A DNA stretch of 64,000 nt from Anastatus disparis (taxonomy: Eukaryota; Arthropoda; Insecta; Hymenoptera; Eupelmidae), in assembly GCA_017163975.1 (NCBI GenBank), contig JAFFSR010000301.1, forward strand, positions 5,091,001 to 5,155,000, in the 5' to 3' direction. This document shows, piece by piece, positions 32,412-44,902 of the stretch. Below the pieces are notes generated by a model. The model searched no databases, had not been told where the DNA came from, and saw only the letters and a list, made by a program, of their open reading frames with translations. Each line of letters starts with the position of its first letter. Positions within the stretch are counted from its first letter, which is position 1. The position numbers were made by a program, and so were the translations under genes.

Positions 32412-34435
32412 CCAGAGAGAGAAAAAGTGACGGAGACAATGAGACGGAAACGGAAAGACGGAGACAGATTAACGGAGGCGCAGAAACGAAAACGGAGAAA
32501 TGGAGACAAACAGACATATACGGAGAGACGGAGACACGGAGAGACAGAGAAACTGAGACGAAAAGACGGAGATGAAAAGACGGAGACGGAAAAACGGAGA
32601 CATAGGACGAAGACGAAGTTATATAGACGGAAACGGAGATGAAGAGACGGAGACGAAGAAACGGAGATCGATTGACGGAAACAGAGAAACGAAGACAGAG
32701 AAATGGAGATGAAGAGACGGAGACACGGAGAGACAGAGACTGAGGGCCGGAGAGACTGACACAGACAGACGGAGACGGAGAGACAAAGACGCAGGCATAT
32801 AGACGGAAACGGAGATGAAGAGAAGGAGACGGAGGAACGGAGACAAATTAACGGAAACGGATAATTGAAGACAAAAAGACGGAAACAGTTAGACGGAGGC
32901 GCAGAAACGGGGACGGAGAAATGGAGACAAACAGACATATACGGAGAGACGATGATGGAGAGACGGAGACACGGAGATATTGAGAGACAGGGACGAAAAG
33001 ACGGAGATAAAAAGACGGAGACAGAGGGATGGAGAGACTGCGACAGACAGACGGATAAACGGAGACGAAGGCATATAGACGGAAACGGAGACGGAGTGAC
33101 GGAGATGGAGAGACGGAGACGCAGGCATATAGACGAAAACGGAGATAAAGAGACGGAGACGATGGAACGGAGACAGATTGACGGAAACGGAGAAACAGAG
33201 ACGGAGTGATGGAGACAAAGAGACAGAGACGGAAAGACGGAGACAGATAGACAATGGCGCAGAAACGGAGACGGAGAAATGGAGACAAACAGACATATAC
33301 GGAGAGGCGGAGATGAAGAGATGGAGACACGGAGAGACAGAGAGACAGAGAGGAAAAGACAGAGACGGAGGGGTGAATATGAAGATGAAGAGAAGGAGAC
33401 GAAGGTACGAAGAGACAGAGACAGACAGACGGATACGGAATAACAGAAACACAGGAAGACGAAGGCATATAGACGGAAACGGAGATGGAGAGACGGAGAC
33501 AAAAGAATAGAGACAGATTGACGGAAACGGAGAAACAGAGAAGGAGTGATGGAGACAAAGAGACGGAGACAGATAGACGGAGGCGCAGAAACAGAGACAG
33601 AGAAATGGAGACAGACATATACGGAGAGACGGAGACACGGAGAGACAGAGAAACAGAGACGAAAAGTCAGAGATGAAAAGACAGAGACGGAAAAACGGAG
33701 ACATAGGACGAAGACGAAGGCATACAGACGGAAATGGAGATGAAGAGACGGAGACGGAGGAATGGAGACAGATTGACGGAAACGGAGAAGCGGAGACCGA
33801 AATACGAAGAGACTGAGACAGACAGATGGAGACGGAAAAACGGAGATATAGGACGGAAACGAAGGCATATGGACGGAAACGGAGTTGGAGAGATGGAGAC
33901 GGAGGAACGGAGACCGATTGACGGAAACGGAGACAAAGAGACGGAAAAACGGAGACAGATGGACGGAGGCGCAGATACGGAGACAGGGAAATCGAGACAA
34001 ACAGATATAACAGATACGGAGACAAAAAGACGGAGATGGAGGGACGAAGACGGAGACGGAGGGACAAAGACGGAGATGGAGTGACGGAGACGGAGGGACG
34101 AAGAGACTGAGATAGACAGACGGAGGCGGAAAAACGGAGACATGGGACGGCGACGAAGGCATATAGATGGAAACGGAGATGCAGAAACGGAGACAAATTG
34201 ACGGAAACGGGGAAACAGAGACGAAGTGATGAAGACAAAGAGACGGAGACGGAAAGACGGAGACAGATAGACGGAGGCGCAGAAATGGAGACAAACAGAC
34301 ATATACGGAGAGACGGAGATGGAGAGACGGAGACACGGAGAGACAGAGACGAAAAGACGGAGATGAAAAGACGGAGACGGAGGAACGGAGAGACTGAGAC
34401 AGACGGAGACGGAGACGGAGAGACGGATATTGTGT
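32412..34435. repeat. GAGACG-type minisatellite, 2 kb, with higher-order structure
   Basis: Units like 'gacggagac' fill 2 kb. The string 'ggcgcagaaac' or a variant, followed by 'aaatggagacaaacagacat', recurs near 32477, 32897, 33256, 33580, 33965 and 34272, giving higher-order units of about 300-420 bp. The 646-codon minus-strand frame (Ser/Leu/Arg/Val/Pro-rich) and others here are repeat translations. Confidence 0.95.
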
Positions 34436-34439
34436 ATGT

Positions 34440-35035
34440 GCGAATGTGTATATGAGTAAGTGTATGTTAAAGATGCATGTGTGTATGTGTATGTATGTAT
34501 GTGACAGTAATGCAAAATATATTTACGTAAGAAAAAAAAGTCTTAATTCTTCACTTTAATATAATAGTAGTAATAGGATAGGATTATAATAATTGCTTCA
34601 TAAATCTTAATATTAGGTTAATATGCAAATATACTTATTATAATATCTTATTGATTTTGGCAATTTATTTTATATGAAGATGTATTTTTAGAATAAAGAA
34701 ATTTATAATGATAATAAGAATGATAAATATAGTAACATTTTAAGAAGTATGCAATCAAATTTTTATTTTTTAATGTATTTATTCATATTCAGTATTTTTT
34801 TTACATAAAAGTTAAGATATTATAATTCCAAAACAAAATTCAAATAAAATTTATTGGATTTTATTCGTGTTGCCAATGAAATATATTACAATAAGACATA
34901 GTATATTACTATTATAAAATAAGTAAATATTTTTCAATTTGTATTATTTATAGTTTTAGGTGTAGCTGACGATATTCAAACAGTAGTTTAGTTGTCCTCT
35001 GAAAGGAAAATACTTTGTCGAGTGTCTATAACCGC
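34440..35035. other. AT-rich sequence without genes
   Basis: GT-rich remnants of a microsatellite to about 34505, then AT-rich sequence. Nothing recognised. Confidence 0.6.
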
Positions 35036-35038
35036 TAA

Positions 35039-35702
35039 CTAGGAGAGTATCAGATCTCCGGATCACGGATTTCGCTTAAACTTTGGGATAAGTTTTCAGG
35101 TGTCAAAATATGAAAGAAAACGGAATTTTAGATCCCAACGCTCAATATTTCCCTAGTTACCGGCAATTAAAGAAAATCACTAAAAAAGTTACTAGATTTT
35201 CAAACGCATATAGTTTCTTAGCATTGATAGCTAGGAGCTTGAAACTTTTTTTAAATGAAAGCTGAGCTCAAATCCTTTCAAAATAGTAGTTTTAGCATGT
35301 CAAAATATTATTTTTTCCCAAAGTTATAGCGTGATAAACATTGGACCTGATTTTTCTTTTTAAAACATTATTTAATAAAAAAAAGCTGAAATTGGGTCTA
35401 ATGTTTATTACGCTATAAATTTGGGAAAAATAATATTTTGACATGTTATAACTACTATTTCGAAAGGATTTGAGCTCAGCTTTCATTTAAAAAAAGTTTT
35501 ATGCTGCTAAGTATCAATGCTAAAGACCTATAAGCGTTTGAAAATCTAGTAATTTATTTAGTGTTATTCTTCAATTGCCTGTAACTAGGGAAATATTGAG
35601 CGTTGGGGTCTAAAATTCTGTTTCCTTTCCCATTTTGACATCTGAAAACTCATCACAAAGTTTGAGCAAAATCCGTGATCCGGAGTTCTGATACTCTCCT
35701 AG
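35039..35702. mobile_element. 664-bp foldback, TWA-duplication family (FB-H) member 1
   Basis: The ends are 'ctaggagagtatcagatctc' and its near-complement, flanked by TAA on both sides (35036-35038, 35703-35705). The arms run about 320 bp to a centre near 35370. The interior ('caacgctcaatatttcccta', 'aaagctgagctcaaatcctt') matches the member at 47746. The TWA duplication is the hallmark of PIF/Harbinger transposition. Confidence 0.9.
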
Positions 35703-35705
35703 TAA

Positions 35706-37830
35706 GTTATTGGCGAATATCAACTGTGTACTATTTTAAATAAGTAAACAAGAGCTTTAATAAATCGTATTGAATTTGGTAAGATTATATAAATTTATAT
35801 GTTTTTTTTCCAGTGTATTTTATAATAATACTACAATTATCGCGTACTTGCATAAAAAATATCTAATATTTATGTTTCTACATTTAATAACGAGTATACA
35901 TTGTTTGTGATTCACGCAACATAAAAAAAGATCATTGTATTCTATTTGTCGGATCATCTATGATTATTGTTAAAATGTTTGTAAGGGTTTTTATATGATA
36001 AATTTTACGTCATTTTTATACAAAATAGATATACTAATTAAGTAATAATTTTCTTACTGCGCAAATATAGATACAGTATCTGAAGACACAATTGATATAA
36101 AATAGAAGTCAAGAGGTTTTCTTGAAGATTATTCATAGTAGCATCAGAATTTCTGTGAATTGATAAGTATTATTATGTGCTTTTTTACATTTCTAATAAT
36201 TTAAATAATTTTATATTTAATATAGTAAGAAAAATTAATTAATTTTAATTTTATTAAATAGCATGCAGATATAATTCAATAGTCACATTTGTACGTATAA
36301 AAACTAGCATCTTTCTTGTATACCCTAACTAATGATTTTTAAGAATTATTAACAAAGTGAGTATTCTGTTGGCCTTTTTTCTAAATATTGTCTAATCTCT
36401 TTTAATATTTGTTATTTTATATTTATTTTTGATAATATGCAGACATTGTTCGGGGCTGCGATCAAATTAAAAATAAAAATCAATAGATTTAGGACTGTTT
36501 TAAGAAATAGTTTGATAACATTTATTAGCTGTACGTATTCTTTTAATTTCATGTTTCAATTTTGTACTTTTATAATTTATAAAAAATTTCAAACAATGAA
36601 AAGTTACCCTAAGAGATATAATTTATAATAAAATACATTATAGGGTTCATCATATATATGTTTAATTAAAATTACAATTTCATAGTTGATAAAAAACTAT
36701 TGATATTATAAATATTTTGACAATATAATTTTGTTTTTATTAAAAACCTATTTAATAAAAATTGTTTGTTTTTTTTTAATAAAAACAAAATTCTTCTTCA
36801 ATTTCTTTACCAAAACTTATTATTATGCAAATAATTAGAAAAGATTTTTTATTTACAATTATTATTATTTATAAAAAATGTATACAGAATTTTCCAAAAA
36901 CTGATATGAAAGTTATTATTATTTTCACGCGCTACCCTAGATAAAAAAACATGTGAATCGGACCATAATTACCAAAGATATTGTTAATTTCCATATGCAA
37001 TATCAATTTCAACTTTTGAAAATTCTTTCTGTTCTTGCATGAAGAAAAAGATGCTACCGTGCGCATGCGCACTGGCCAGTTATATATTCTGTTATCTGAT
37101 TCTCACGCTCAATGTAATGCGTAAAAAAATTTGCAAACGATGATATATATAAGAACCATTTTGTATACATTAATAAAGTTTTATCAATAAATAATTTATA
37201 TCATAAACTGGCTATTAAACTTTGAAACGAGTCTAAATGTTAAAAAAAATGGCGCAATTGTTAGTCAAAGTAAAAGCCTTGCTTACTCTTTTGATTTTTA
37301 GGATGGAAAACTTTTAAAAAGTTCAAATTAAAGGTCTTGAAAAGATCGTTCTTTTTTATTTTATAAAATTAATAAATATAAAAAATTGGCTGAAATATAT
37401 GAATTTATTTATAAGAATTAAAATTGTAAAATCTAAAAAACGCTAAAAAATAGTGCAAAAAAATAAAAAATCCAAATTTTTATAATCGTTTGTGATAAAG
37501 ATATCCTACCTTTACATGCTCAAGAAGTTTGACGTATTTGCATTAATTATTGTTGACTTGGCATCAATTTGAATTTCTAACTTCCTTTTAATAAACAAAT
37601 TAACTGTGGCTCTTCTTATGGACCGATACAAATCGGCTTGGAAGAGGATTAAGGGCAATAGAAAATCTATCTTTTCCCAAAGTTCTTTTAAATTTAGAAT
37701 GAAATATCTGTCTTTAACTTTAATTTGAAAAATTACATTTTTTCTCGAAAAAACACCATTTTCCGAAAAAATTTGAAAATTACAGAAAATTACACATTTA
37801 TAGTCTTGAAGGAAATTTAATTTTGAAAAA
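35706..37830. other. AT-rich sequence without recognised genes
   Basis: It includes open frames at 36437-36628 (+) and 37512-37868 (-, 118 codons, FSENGVFSRKNVIFQIKVKD) that match nothing I know. A GC-rich patch at 37055-37110 holds 'gtgcgcatgcgcac'. I see no structure worth calling. Confidence 0.5.
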
Positions 37831-37833
37831 CTT

Positions 37834-38313
37834 TTATAAAAAAAATTTTCCTCTAGAGTCGAAAGCATCGTAAATACAGGAAAAAAAAAAGAAAAAAAAA
37901 TCTGATTTTTCTACTTTAATTTGTTTATAAACATTTTTCCACAACTTTTTGAAGTGGCGCACATCGATATTCTTATTATACATATTATCTACAATATATT
38001 TCTGCAAAAAACAGATCTGTGGCACGTTTTGCATAATAATCGATGAAATTTAACTAATTTGACTGGACTAATAGTCGATAAAATTTTTCAAATATTGCGA
38101 ACGATTAAAAAATTTTTCATACATAATACATTGTAATTTAATTTTTCTTGAATGAAATAATTTATGTCTTGAAAATTTTTTGTTATTATTAAATACTTGG
38201 CCACATATGTCACATATTTTAATTTTTGAGTGATTTATTTCAATATGATTTTTTAAATATTCTATAGTTGAAAAATATATATTACAAAAAGAACATTCGA
38301 AATAATTTTTCAT
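37834..38313 (-). pseudogene. C2H2 zinc-finger protein fragment
   Basis: From ATG 38313: finger 1 FECSFCNIYFSTIEYLKNHI, then EINH (C-x2-C, H-x4-H); finger 2 KICDICGQVFNNNKKFSRHK, then LFH; finger 3 degenerate (LQCIMYEKFFNRSQYLKNF, second Cys now Tyr and first His now Phe). Stops follow; 38034-37834 carries on in another frame (NVPQICFLQKYIVDNMYNKN). Such proteins bind DNA as regulators. The short length, loss of finger 3 and AT-rich decay suggest a relic or a captured fragment. Confidence 0.65.
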
Positions 38314-38449
38314 ATTTATTTCTGTTAATATGAATAGATCTCATTACAATTTTTAAATAATGAAAAAAAGTAGCTATTAAAAATTTTAAATATTGAGTAA
38401 TTGTAACCAAAACTTTTTGTAATAATAATTAAAGAATATTTGAAAAATT

Positions 38450-39165
38450 TCTATACCATTCAAAAATCTATAATTATCAAATTTTTAATTTTGCAAAATA
38501 TTTAGTTTTTATTCTAAAAATTTTATTCATAATATTCTAATTATTAAATACTAAAAAATATTATTTTTTTTATTTTTAAATTCGTTTAGCAATTTATTCA
38601 ATAATTTTGAGAACTAAAATTTTTTTTATAAAAGATTATTATTTTAATAAATAAGTTTAACATACAAAGTTTATGTAATTTTAATGATTTAATGTTTGTT
38701 ATTTTTAAAATATATCCATTATAATTTTTATAATCTTTCGAAAAATTTGTATTTATTAAATTATTATTCGTACAAAACATTAAGATTTTTGTTTTTAAAA
38801 TTTTATTATTATTTTTTATAATGTCTCAATTATTAAATACTTGAATAATATTATTTATTCCTTAAACTTTAATTTTGCTTAACATTTTACTTAATAATTT
38901 CAAAAAATAAAATTCATTTTTTAATAATTTATTATTTTAGTAAAATTAGTTTGACATTATCTATTTTCTTCATTTAAGTTTATTTTATATGATTTAATGT
39001 TTTCTATTTTTTAAATATATTCTTTGTTATTTTTATCATCTTCCAAGAAATTCGTATTTATTAAATTATTATTTATACAAAACATTAAGATTTTTATTGT
39101 AAAATTTTGAATATTAATAAGGACATTGTCTCAATAATTAAATACTTGAATATTATTATTTTTTT
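38450..39165. repeat. Degenerate tandem repeat of about 304 bp
   Basis: Copies marked by 'gtatttattaaattattatt' and 'acaaaacattaagattttt' lie at about 38748 and 39053, with a partial earlier copy near 38490-38560 ('attattaaatact'). AT-rich and non-coding. Confidence 0.65.
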
Positions 39166-39179
39166 TTGCTTTTAATTAA

Positions 39180-40492
39180 GAGCAAGCCGGAGTAGAATCT
39201 GATACCGACCGAGCAAAAATTGAGTTTTTTGTTATTTACTTAAGTATTAATCGGTGTATCTTCAAATTAAAGGTTGAGCACAATAGATATTATTATTATG
39301 AACATCTATGCAGAAAAAAAAAAATTCTACCGCTTTGTGTTTGAGAAAAGTAAGGAACGCCGAAGTAAAAGTTTATGTTTATAATATTTTCGCATTCCTT
39401 ACTTTTCTCAAAAGCAAATGGGTAGATTTTTTTTCTTGTGCATACGGGTGAAATTCAAAAAGTTGTCAAAATCATGTTTTTTAAAAACTAAAAAAAATTC
39501 CTAAATTTTACTTGATATTTTTTAATATGTTTATCAATACTATAAATAAGAAGAAAACAATAATGGGTGAGCTGTATTTTAATTTTGGAAATATAACATG
39601 TGTAAATGTAAATAAACTTATAAAGTGTGACACGAGGACATTTTTTTTCTTTTGTATACATTAAAAGTGATTACTTGGCGAGTAATATATATAATAACAA
39701 ATATTTTTCACAGTCAATTTAAAGCTCTTAAAGCCTACTTTCTTTTCCCGTAGTCCAAATCCTGATTAGATTTTTTTTTCGTTAAAAAAATTAGCGTTAC
39801 ACGAAGACATTAGAAAAGGTACGTTTTTTTATGGTTTGATTTAAATATATTTTCTCACCATATATAAAACCTTTTACATTAATAACTCTTTTAATTACTA
39901 AAATACATATTAATTTTTACATTTGACGATATTTAGCTCTAATTATTTGACTTCTTAAATGATTTTCACGATAAACTATTAAAAGTGTGACACGAGGACA
40001 AAAAAATTGTCGTAACTTTGACGTCAGTTTTGAATACATTTTATTAAGTTATTGTATTTCTACACCCCACCATTAGATTCTTTATTTAAAAATCTTCAAA
40101 AATCATTACAGTAAAATTTTAATAACTATGTATTTAGATACTTTTTATTTTGAAAACAAAATACTTGTACGCTCCGGACGCGTGACACGAGGACATTTTT
40201 GTTTATTTTTCTTATTTATTCCTTTGGATTAATCATTTAATCAAAGTTTTAATGGTTGAACAAGTTGATTAGGATTGTTACTAGCTAACTGTTGGGGTTA
40301 GACACGTGCATATTATTTACATAAAAAGTTATTATGTATAAACACCTATTTTCAATTTTTTGAATTTCACCCATACATATTTGTAATAATAATATCTATT
40401 GCGCTGAACCTCTAATTTGCAGATACAGCGATTAATACTCAAGTAAATAACAAAAATCTCAATTAGACAAGGACAGTGAATCCGGCCTACTC
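39180..40492. mobile_element. 1.31-kb element with TTAA duplication and internal 19-bp repeats
   Basis: It is flanked by TTAA (39176-39179, 40493-40496). Inverted ends 'gagcaagccgga' and the complement 'gagtaggccgga' continue as 'ttgttatttactt.agtatt' and beyond for about 130 bp. The motif 'gtgacacgaggacattttt' or a close variant occurs near 39633, 39798, 39986 and 40187. The left arm has its own hairpin around 39350-39415. There is no ORF. TTAA targets suit piggyBac or Kolobok. Confidence 0.8.
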
Positions 40493-40689
40493 TTAATGAA
40501 TGATAATAATATAATCTATCTGTTTCTATAAAAGAATTGATTTAATCATTTTCTAATGCTTTGTATTCATCTATTTGTGAATTTAAATTTTGTAAATGAT
40601 TTTCTTCTGCAGTATTATTTGGTATCACATACGAATTTGGTTCCGGATCACACTCCATATCTTACATAAAATATGAAAATAATATTATT

Positions 40690-42150
40690 TTTTAATTCAT
40701 TAATATTAATATATTAAACTATTAAAAATTTCTATCCAAACAATATTGTTTATCTTTGATGAATCATCTGATTTATTTTGAATGAAAATATCATTAAAAG
40801 TCTTAGATCTAGAGAAATCAACATATAATTGACCATGTGAAAACAAAGGTCTTTTAATGAATAAACCTACACTATCAAAACTTTGACCCTGAGATTTATT
40901 AATAGTGATTGCAAATGCTAACACGATTGGAAATTGTTTCCTATGGAGAATAAATGGTAATTATGAATTCTTTCCTGTATCTAAAGTAATTCTAGGTTTG
41001 AAAACTTTATTCACACTTTTATCACCCGTAATTATTTCCGCCTCGATATTATAATTATATAAATTTATAATTTTTAATCGTGTACATTTGCATAATCCTT
41101 CTAATATACTTGAATTTCTCATTAACATTACTATGGCATTCATTTTTAAATTTAATTTTTGTGGAGGTAAGACTTCTCTAATTTTATTTAAAAATTCAAT
41201 TGGATAATTTAGATAAATGTTATCATCACTTTGACCAACATCTTTATGTGCGGCATAATCGATACTGTAATAAGTTTTAACTTCTTTATTTAATAATTAA
41301 AATTTTTTTTATTTAATTTATTAATATCTTCATTATGAGGAGCTAAAATGACTTTATTAATAGAATAATTTGTATTCATATCAGAAAAAATTTTTAAACA
41401 AATATCTTTTATTTTTAATTGTTCAGGTATTACGAAGGGATTTATATTTTCTTCGCCAAATTTTAATAAAAAGGAAGTGAAATGTTTATTTTCAGAACGA
41501 ATAGTTTTTGCTAGTTTTAGTGTATTAAAAAATGACCATTAAAATGAGTGTTTTATTGTTTCTTCAATTATTGAATTTCTATTTTCGTGTTTAATTACTG
41601 ATAGAATTTGACGGAAATCACCACCTAATATAATTAATTTTCAACCAAAAGTAATATTATTATTACAAATGTCTTTTAATGTAGTATCAACTAATTCTAG
41701 TGCTTTTTTGGAATCATTGATGCTTTATCCCAGATTATCACATCAGATTCCCGTAATTTTTTTTTATCTGAATCTAATTCTAGAAATATAGTTTCAATAT
41801 TATTTAGATATAAAGGTAATCTAAAAGTTCTATGACTTGCCGTACCTTATGGTAATAAGGTAAATGCAATACCAGTCCAAGCCATTGACAAAATTTTTTT
41901 ACCTGTTGATATAAAATAGAATATTAATGTTTTATATAAAAAAGTTTTTTCTGTTCCTCCAGGACCATCAATAAAATACATTGTATTTTTGTTATTAATT
42001 TTAGTTAATTTTTTATCATTATTTAATTGTTTAAACATTATTTTGAAAATTTTTTCACTATCTATGATTTTATTTTTGTAATTATCATTTAAATTAATCG
42101 AATTTAAGTTTGGTTAAGGTGATACTTCAATAAGAATTCATATACTCATA
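40690..42150 (-). pseudogene. Helitron PIF1-type helicase domain fragment
   Basis: The Walker A motif is IDGPGGTEKTFLYKTL (42038-41847 segment), with Glu where a Gly is usual. Downstream come MAWTGIAFTLLP, RLPLYLNNIETIFLELDSDK and WDKASMIPKKH (family: WDEA.M). Near the end, LAFAITINKSQGQSFDSVGL and FSHGQLYVDFSRS form the last helicase motifs. Many stops and frameshifts lie between. It would have been the C-terminal helicase of a Helitron protein, unwinding DNA during transposition. It is cut at 42166 by a foldback, so the Rep part is not attached. Confidence 0.9.
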
Positions 42151-42165
42151 TTTTTTCACAACTTA

Positions 42166-43226
42166 CACTGCCGCTCACGAAAATTTGGCCACCTAAGAAA
42201 AAATCAGCAAAAATTCAAAGTTTTATATCTCTACGAAAAATGAATAAATTTGAAAAATTCGAACGCAATATCAAAGTTTAACCTAAAAACCATCAAAAAA
42301 CGCAAGGTCTGATATAAAAAGTTAAAAAATCTATTTTTCATAGATAAAAAATGAAACCATTTTTTTTCGTCCATTTTAAAATTTGTGTAATTTTATCAAA
42401 AATTGTCAGAGATTAAAAATTCAAAAAAGAAGTGAAAGCTACAATACTACTCTTCAAAGTGAGAGGTTGAAAGCTACCGTACATCTAATTTTAAAAGAGT
42501 TGTGCTCATTTAAGTGAAAAAAATGCATTTTTTTTCAACAGCTGATATCTCGAAAAGGATATCTTAAAAACAAAACTTCAAAGAGAAAAAAAGTTGTGTT
42601 TTTTAGTAAGGAATGCAATTTCGAAGTGGAAAGTACAAATCAAAAATCATTTTTTTTCCTTCCATGTTTTCGTAGAGCTAATTTTTTTTAAATTCTTCAT
42701 TTTAAAAATTTTAGCTCTACGAAAACATGGAAGGAAAAAAAATGATTTTTGATTTGTACTTTCCACTTCGAAATTGCATTCCTTACTAAAAAACACAACT
42801 TTTTTTCTCTTTGAAGTTTTGTTTCTAAGATATCCTTTTCGAGATATCAGCTGTTGAAAAAAAATGCATTTTTTTCACTTAAATGAGCACAACTCTTTTA
42901 AAATTATATGTACGGTAGCTTTCAACCTCTCATTTTGAAGAGGAGTTTGTAGCTTTCACCTCTTTTTTGAATTTTTAATCTCCGACAATTTTTGATAAAA
43001 TTACACAAATTTTAAAATGGACGAAAAAAAAATGGTTTCATTTTTTATCTATGAAAAATTGATTTTTCAACTTTTTATATCGGACCTTGCGTTTTTTGAT
43101 GGTTTTTAGGTTAAACTTTAATATTCTGTTCGAATTTTTCAAATTTATTCATTTCCCGCAGAGATATAAAACTTTGAATTTTTGCTGATTTATTTTTAGG
43201 TAGCCAAATTTTCGTGAGTGGCAGTG
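42166..43226. mobile_element. 1,061-bp foldback, Tc1/mariner-like
   Basis: It is flanked by TA on both sides (42164-42165, 43227-43228). The ends 'cactgccgctcacgaaaatt' mirror with one mismatch; 'aatttggccacc'-type ends are common among Tc1-like elements. The arms are about 515 bp with few differences, and the centre is near 42695 ('agctctacgaaaacatggaa'). No ORF. The high identity of the arms suggests a recent origin or gene conversion between arms. Confidence 0.9.
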
Positions 43227-43239
43227 TATATATTTATAT

Positions 43240-43740
43240 ATGCGACATTTCAAACCAACTAGAAGAGCAAAAAAAAATAAAAATGGCTGAAACTCTGAGA
43301 ATATATTCTGTTTGTTACCCAAAATATGTAGAAAATTTTCAAGGATATAGATTGAAAGTATCAAGAGCTATAGATCCTTAAAATTTCAAAATTTTTCAAA
43401 ATTTTTGGAAAAGTCCTAATTTTATAATTTTTTTCTGAAAATCCTGATGTTTTAGAGGAAAATTCATAAGTATACTATTTGTTGTAAATGAAGAGGAGAG
43501 TTAGCATGATTTTTTACAGGCCTGAATTTCAAAGTTTTCTATTGGTTCTTATATGTATTACATGGTAATTGAAATTACTAATTGATTGCCACTTCAGAAA
43601 TTGCTTTTTGAGGGCTTATTTTCTTTCATTTTACATGAATTTTGAAATAAATTTTTGATCATGTAAGTCAGAGCTATCAATAAGTAGTTATGACAGTTTA
43701 AAATAAATATTTTTATGTATGATATATTTTCAATATGAAA
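43240..43740. repeat. Left half of an FB-F foldback
   Basis: It matches 2684-3180 ('gctgaaactctgagaatata', 'gaagaggagagttagcatga') but the other half is replaced by unrelated sequence at about 43740. The minus-strand frame at 43149-43364 crosses its end and is not a gene. Confidence 0.75.
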
Positions 43741-43744
43741 AATA

Positions 43745-43985
43745 CCTAAAATAAGCACATATATAGAAGAATATAATGATTAAACAATATTACATTATAT
43801 TATTCATCATAATAAATTAAAAATAAAAATAAATTCTTTGAAAGAGAAATGAAGTCCAATATTGAATTATACTACTGAATGTTAAAAAAACTGAGGCAAA
43901 AAAAAATTTATTACTATCGATGGACCAAGTAAAAGCAGCAAAAATGGCTACCTAACTCTGCGGAAAGCAAAAATTACAAAAAAAA
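43745..43985 (+). pseudogene. Short Helitron fragment
   Basis: Translated on +, ISTYIEEYND and NKLKIKINSLKEK align with ISTYIGEDNNQTI and ELEMKINSTNDK at about 19298-19405 of the first Helitron, just before the helicase. Beyond 43900 'IDGPSKSSKNGYL' may be a ruined P-loop. About 43985-44078 holds nothing but AT-rich and (TA)n sequence. Confidence 0.5.
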
Positions 43986-44078
43986 TTACATATTATATTA
44001 AAGTGAAGAATTAAGACTTTTTTTCTCCATACCTTCTTTCTATCCATCTTTTGCGATTTTGCCACTTATATAAATATA

Positions 44079-44460
44079 TATATATATATATGACCTACTT
44101 CAATGATTTTTTTGGACATGGGATCATGGTTCGAAACCTTGAAAAGTGGTATTTCAATGTTAAATGACTTTAGCTCAGCGAATGGTTACATTAGCACTTT
44201 TAAATTAATTTTTTCTCAAAATTCAAAATATTTTGAATTAATTCCTAAAACGCAACCCAACTGAGTAATTTAAGCTTAAAATTAGTCAAAAATGTAAAAA
44301 ATATGGTTTTTGCCCAACTTTGAAGCTTTGTAGCTCTAAAAATATGTACTAAAGGAATCTAAAAAAATTCTGAGTGGTTCATAATATGGAAAAGAATCAT
44401 TTTACTAATTTTTAGCGAAAAAAAATTTTTCGTCCTTCGATTTCACTGAGAATGGGCGAT
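44079..44460. repeat. Block A direct repeat, copy 2
   Basis: Same orientation as 2265-2665 and 52118-52525. It lies immediately outside the left arm of the large foldback and starts after a (TA)n tract. Confidence 0.85.
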
Positions 44461-44902
44461 ATATGTATAAATATAGCCTATAAATTTCAGATTGGTGCAA
44501 AACGGCGATCCCTCTTAAAAAATCTAAATGTAATTAAAAATAATGAAAATTGTGATTTTTAGCTACATTTACTCATTTTAATGTTAACTTGTACTCATCA
44601 GTTGCAGATGTCCCTTTGCAAGCATTCATAGAAATAGTTGTATACTTCACAAATATTAAAATATATTTTAAAATATTTTCTAAAACATTTAGAGTGGACC
44701 AAACCTTGAGATTTTTCTAACGAATCATGTGTCACCGTAGCACATGAAAAATATACTTAAATACTAAATAAAAGAAAATTTTTGTTTATTTCATAGTTGA
44801 AGGTTATATAATACTGCTAATATTTCCAATAACATCTGGTGACAGGTATCTATATGTTAAATTCTTTTTTTATAAGATTCAGAATGGATTCTTTTATTAG
44901 AA

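Noticed and set aside
32396..34336. 646-codon minus-strand open frame rich in Ser, Leu, Arg, Val and Pro
   Set aside because: It is the translation of the GAGACG minisatellite; several other frames over the same DNA are open as well.
37512..37868. 118-codon minus-strand frame
   Set aside because: No homology or domain is recognised; AT-rich sequence gives such frames by chance.
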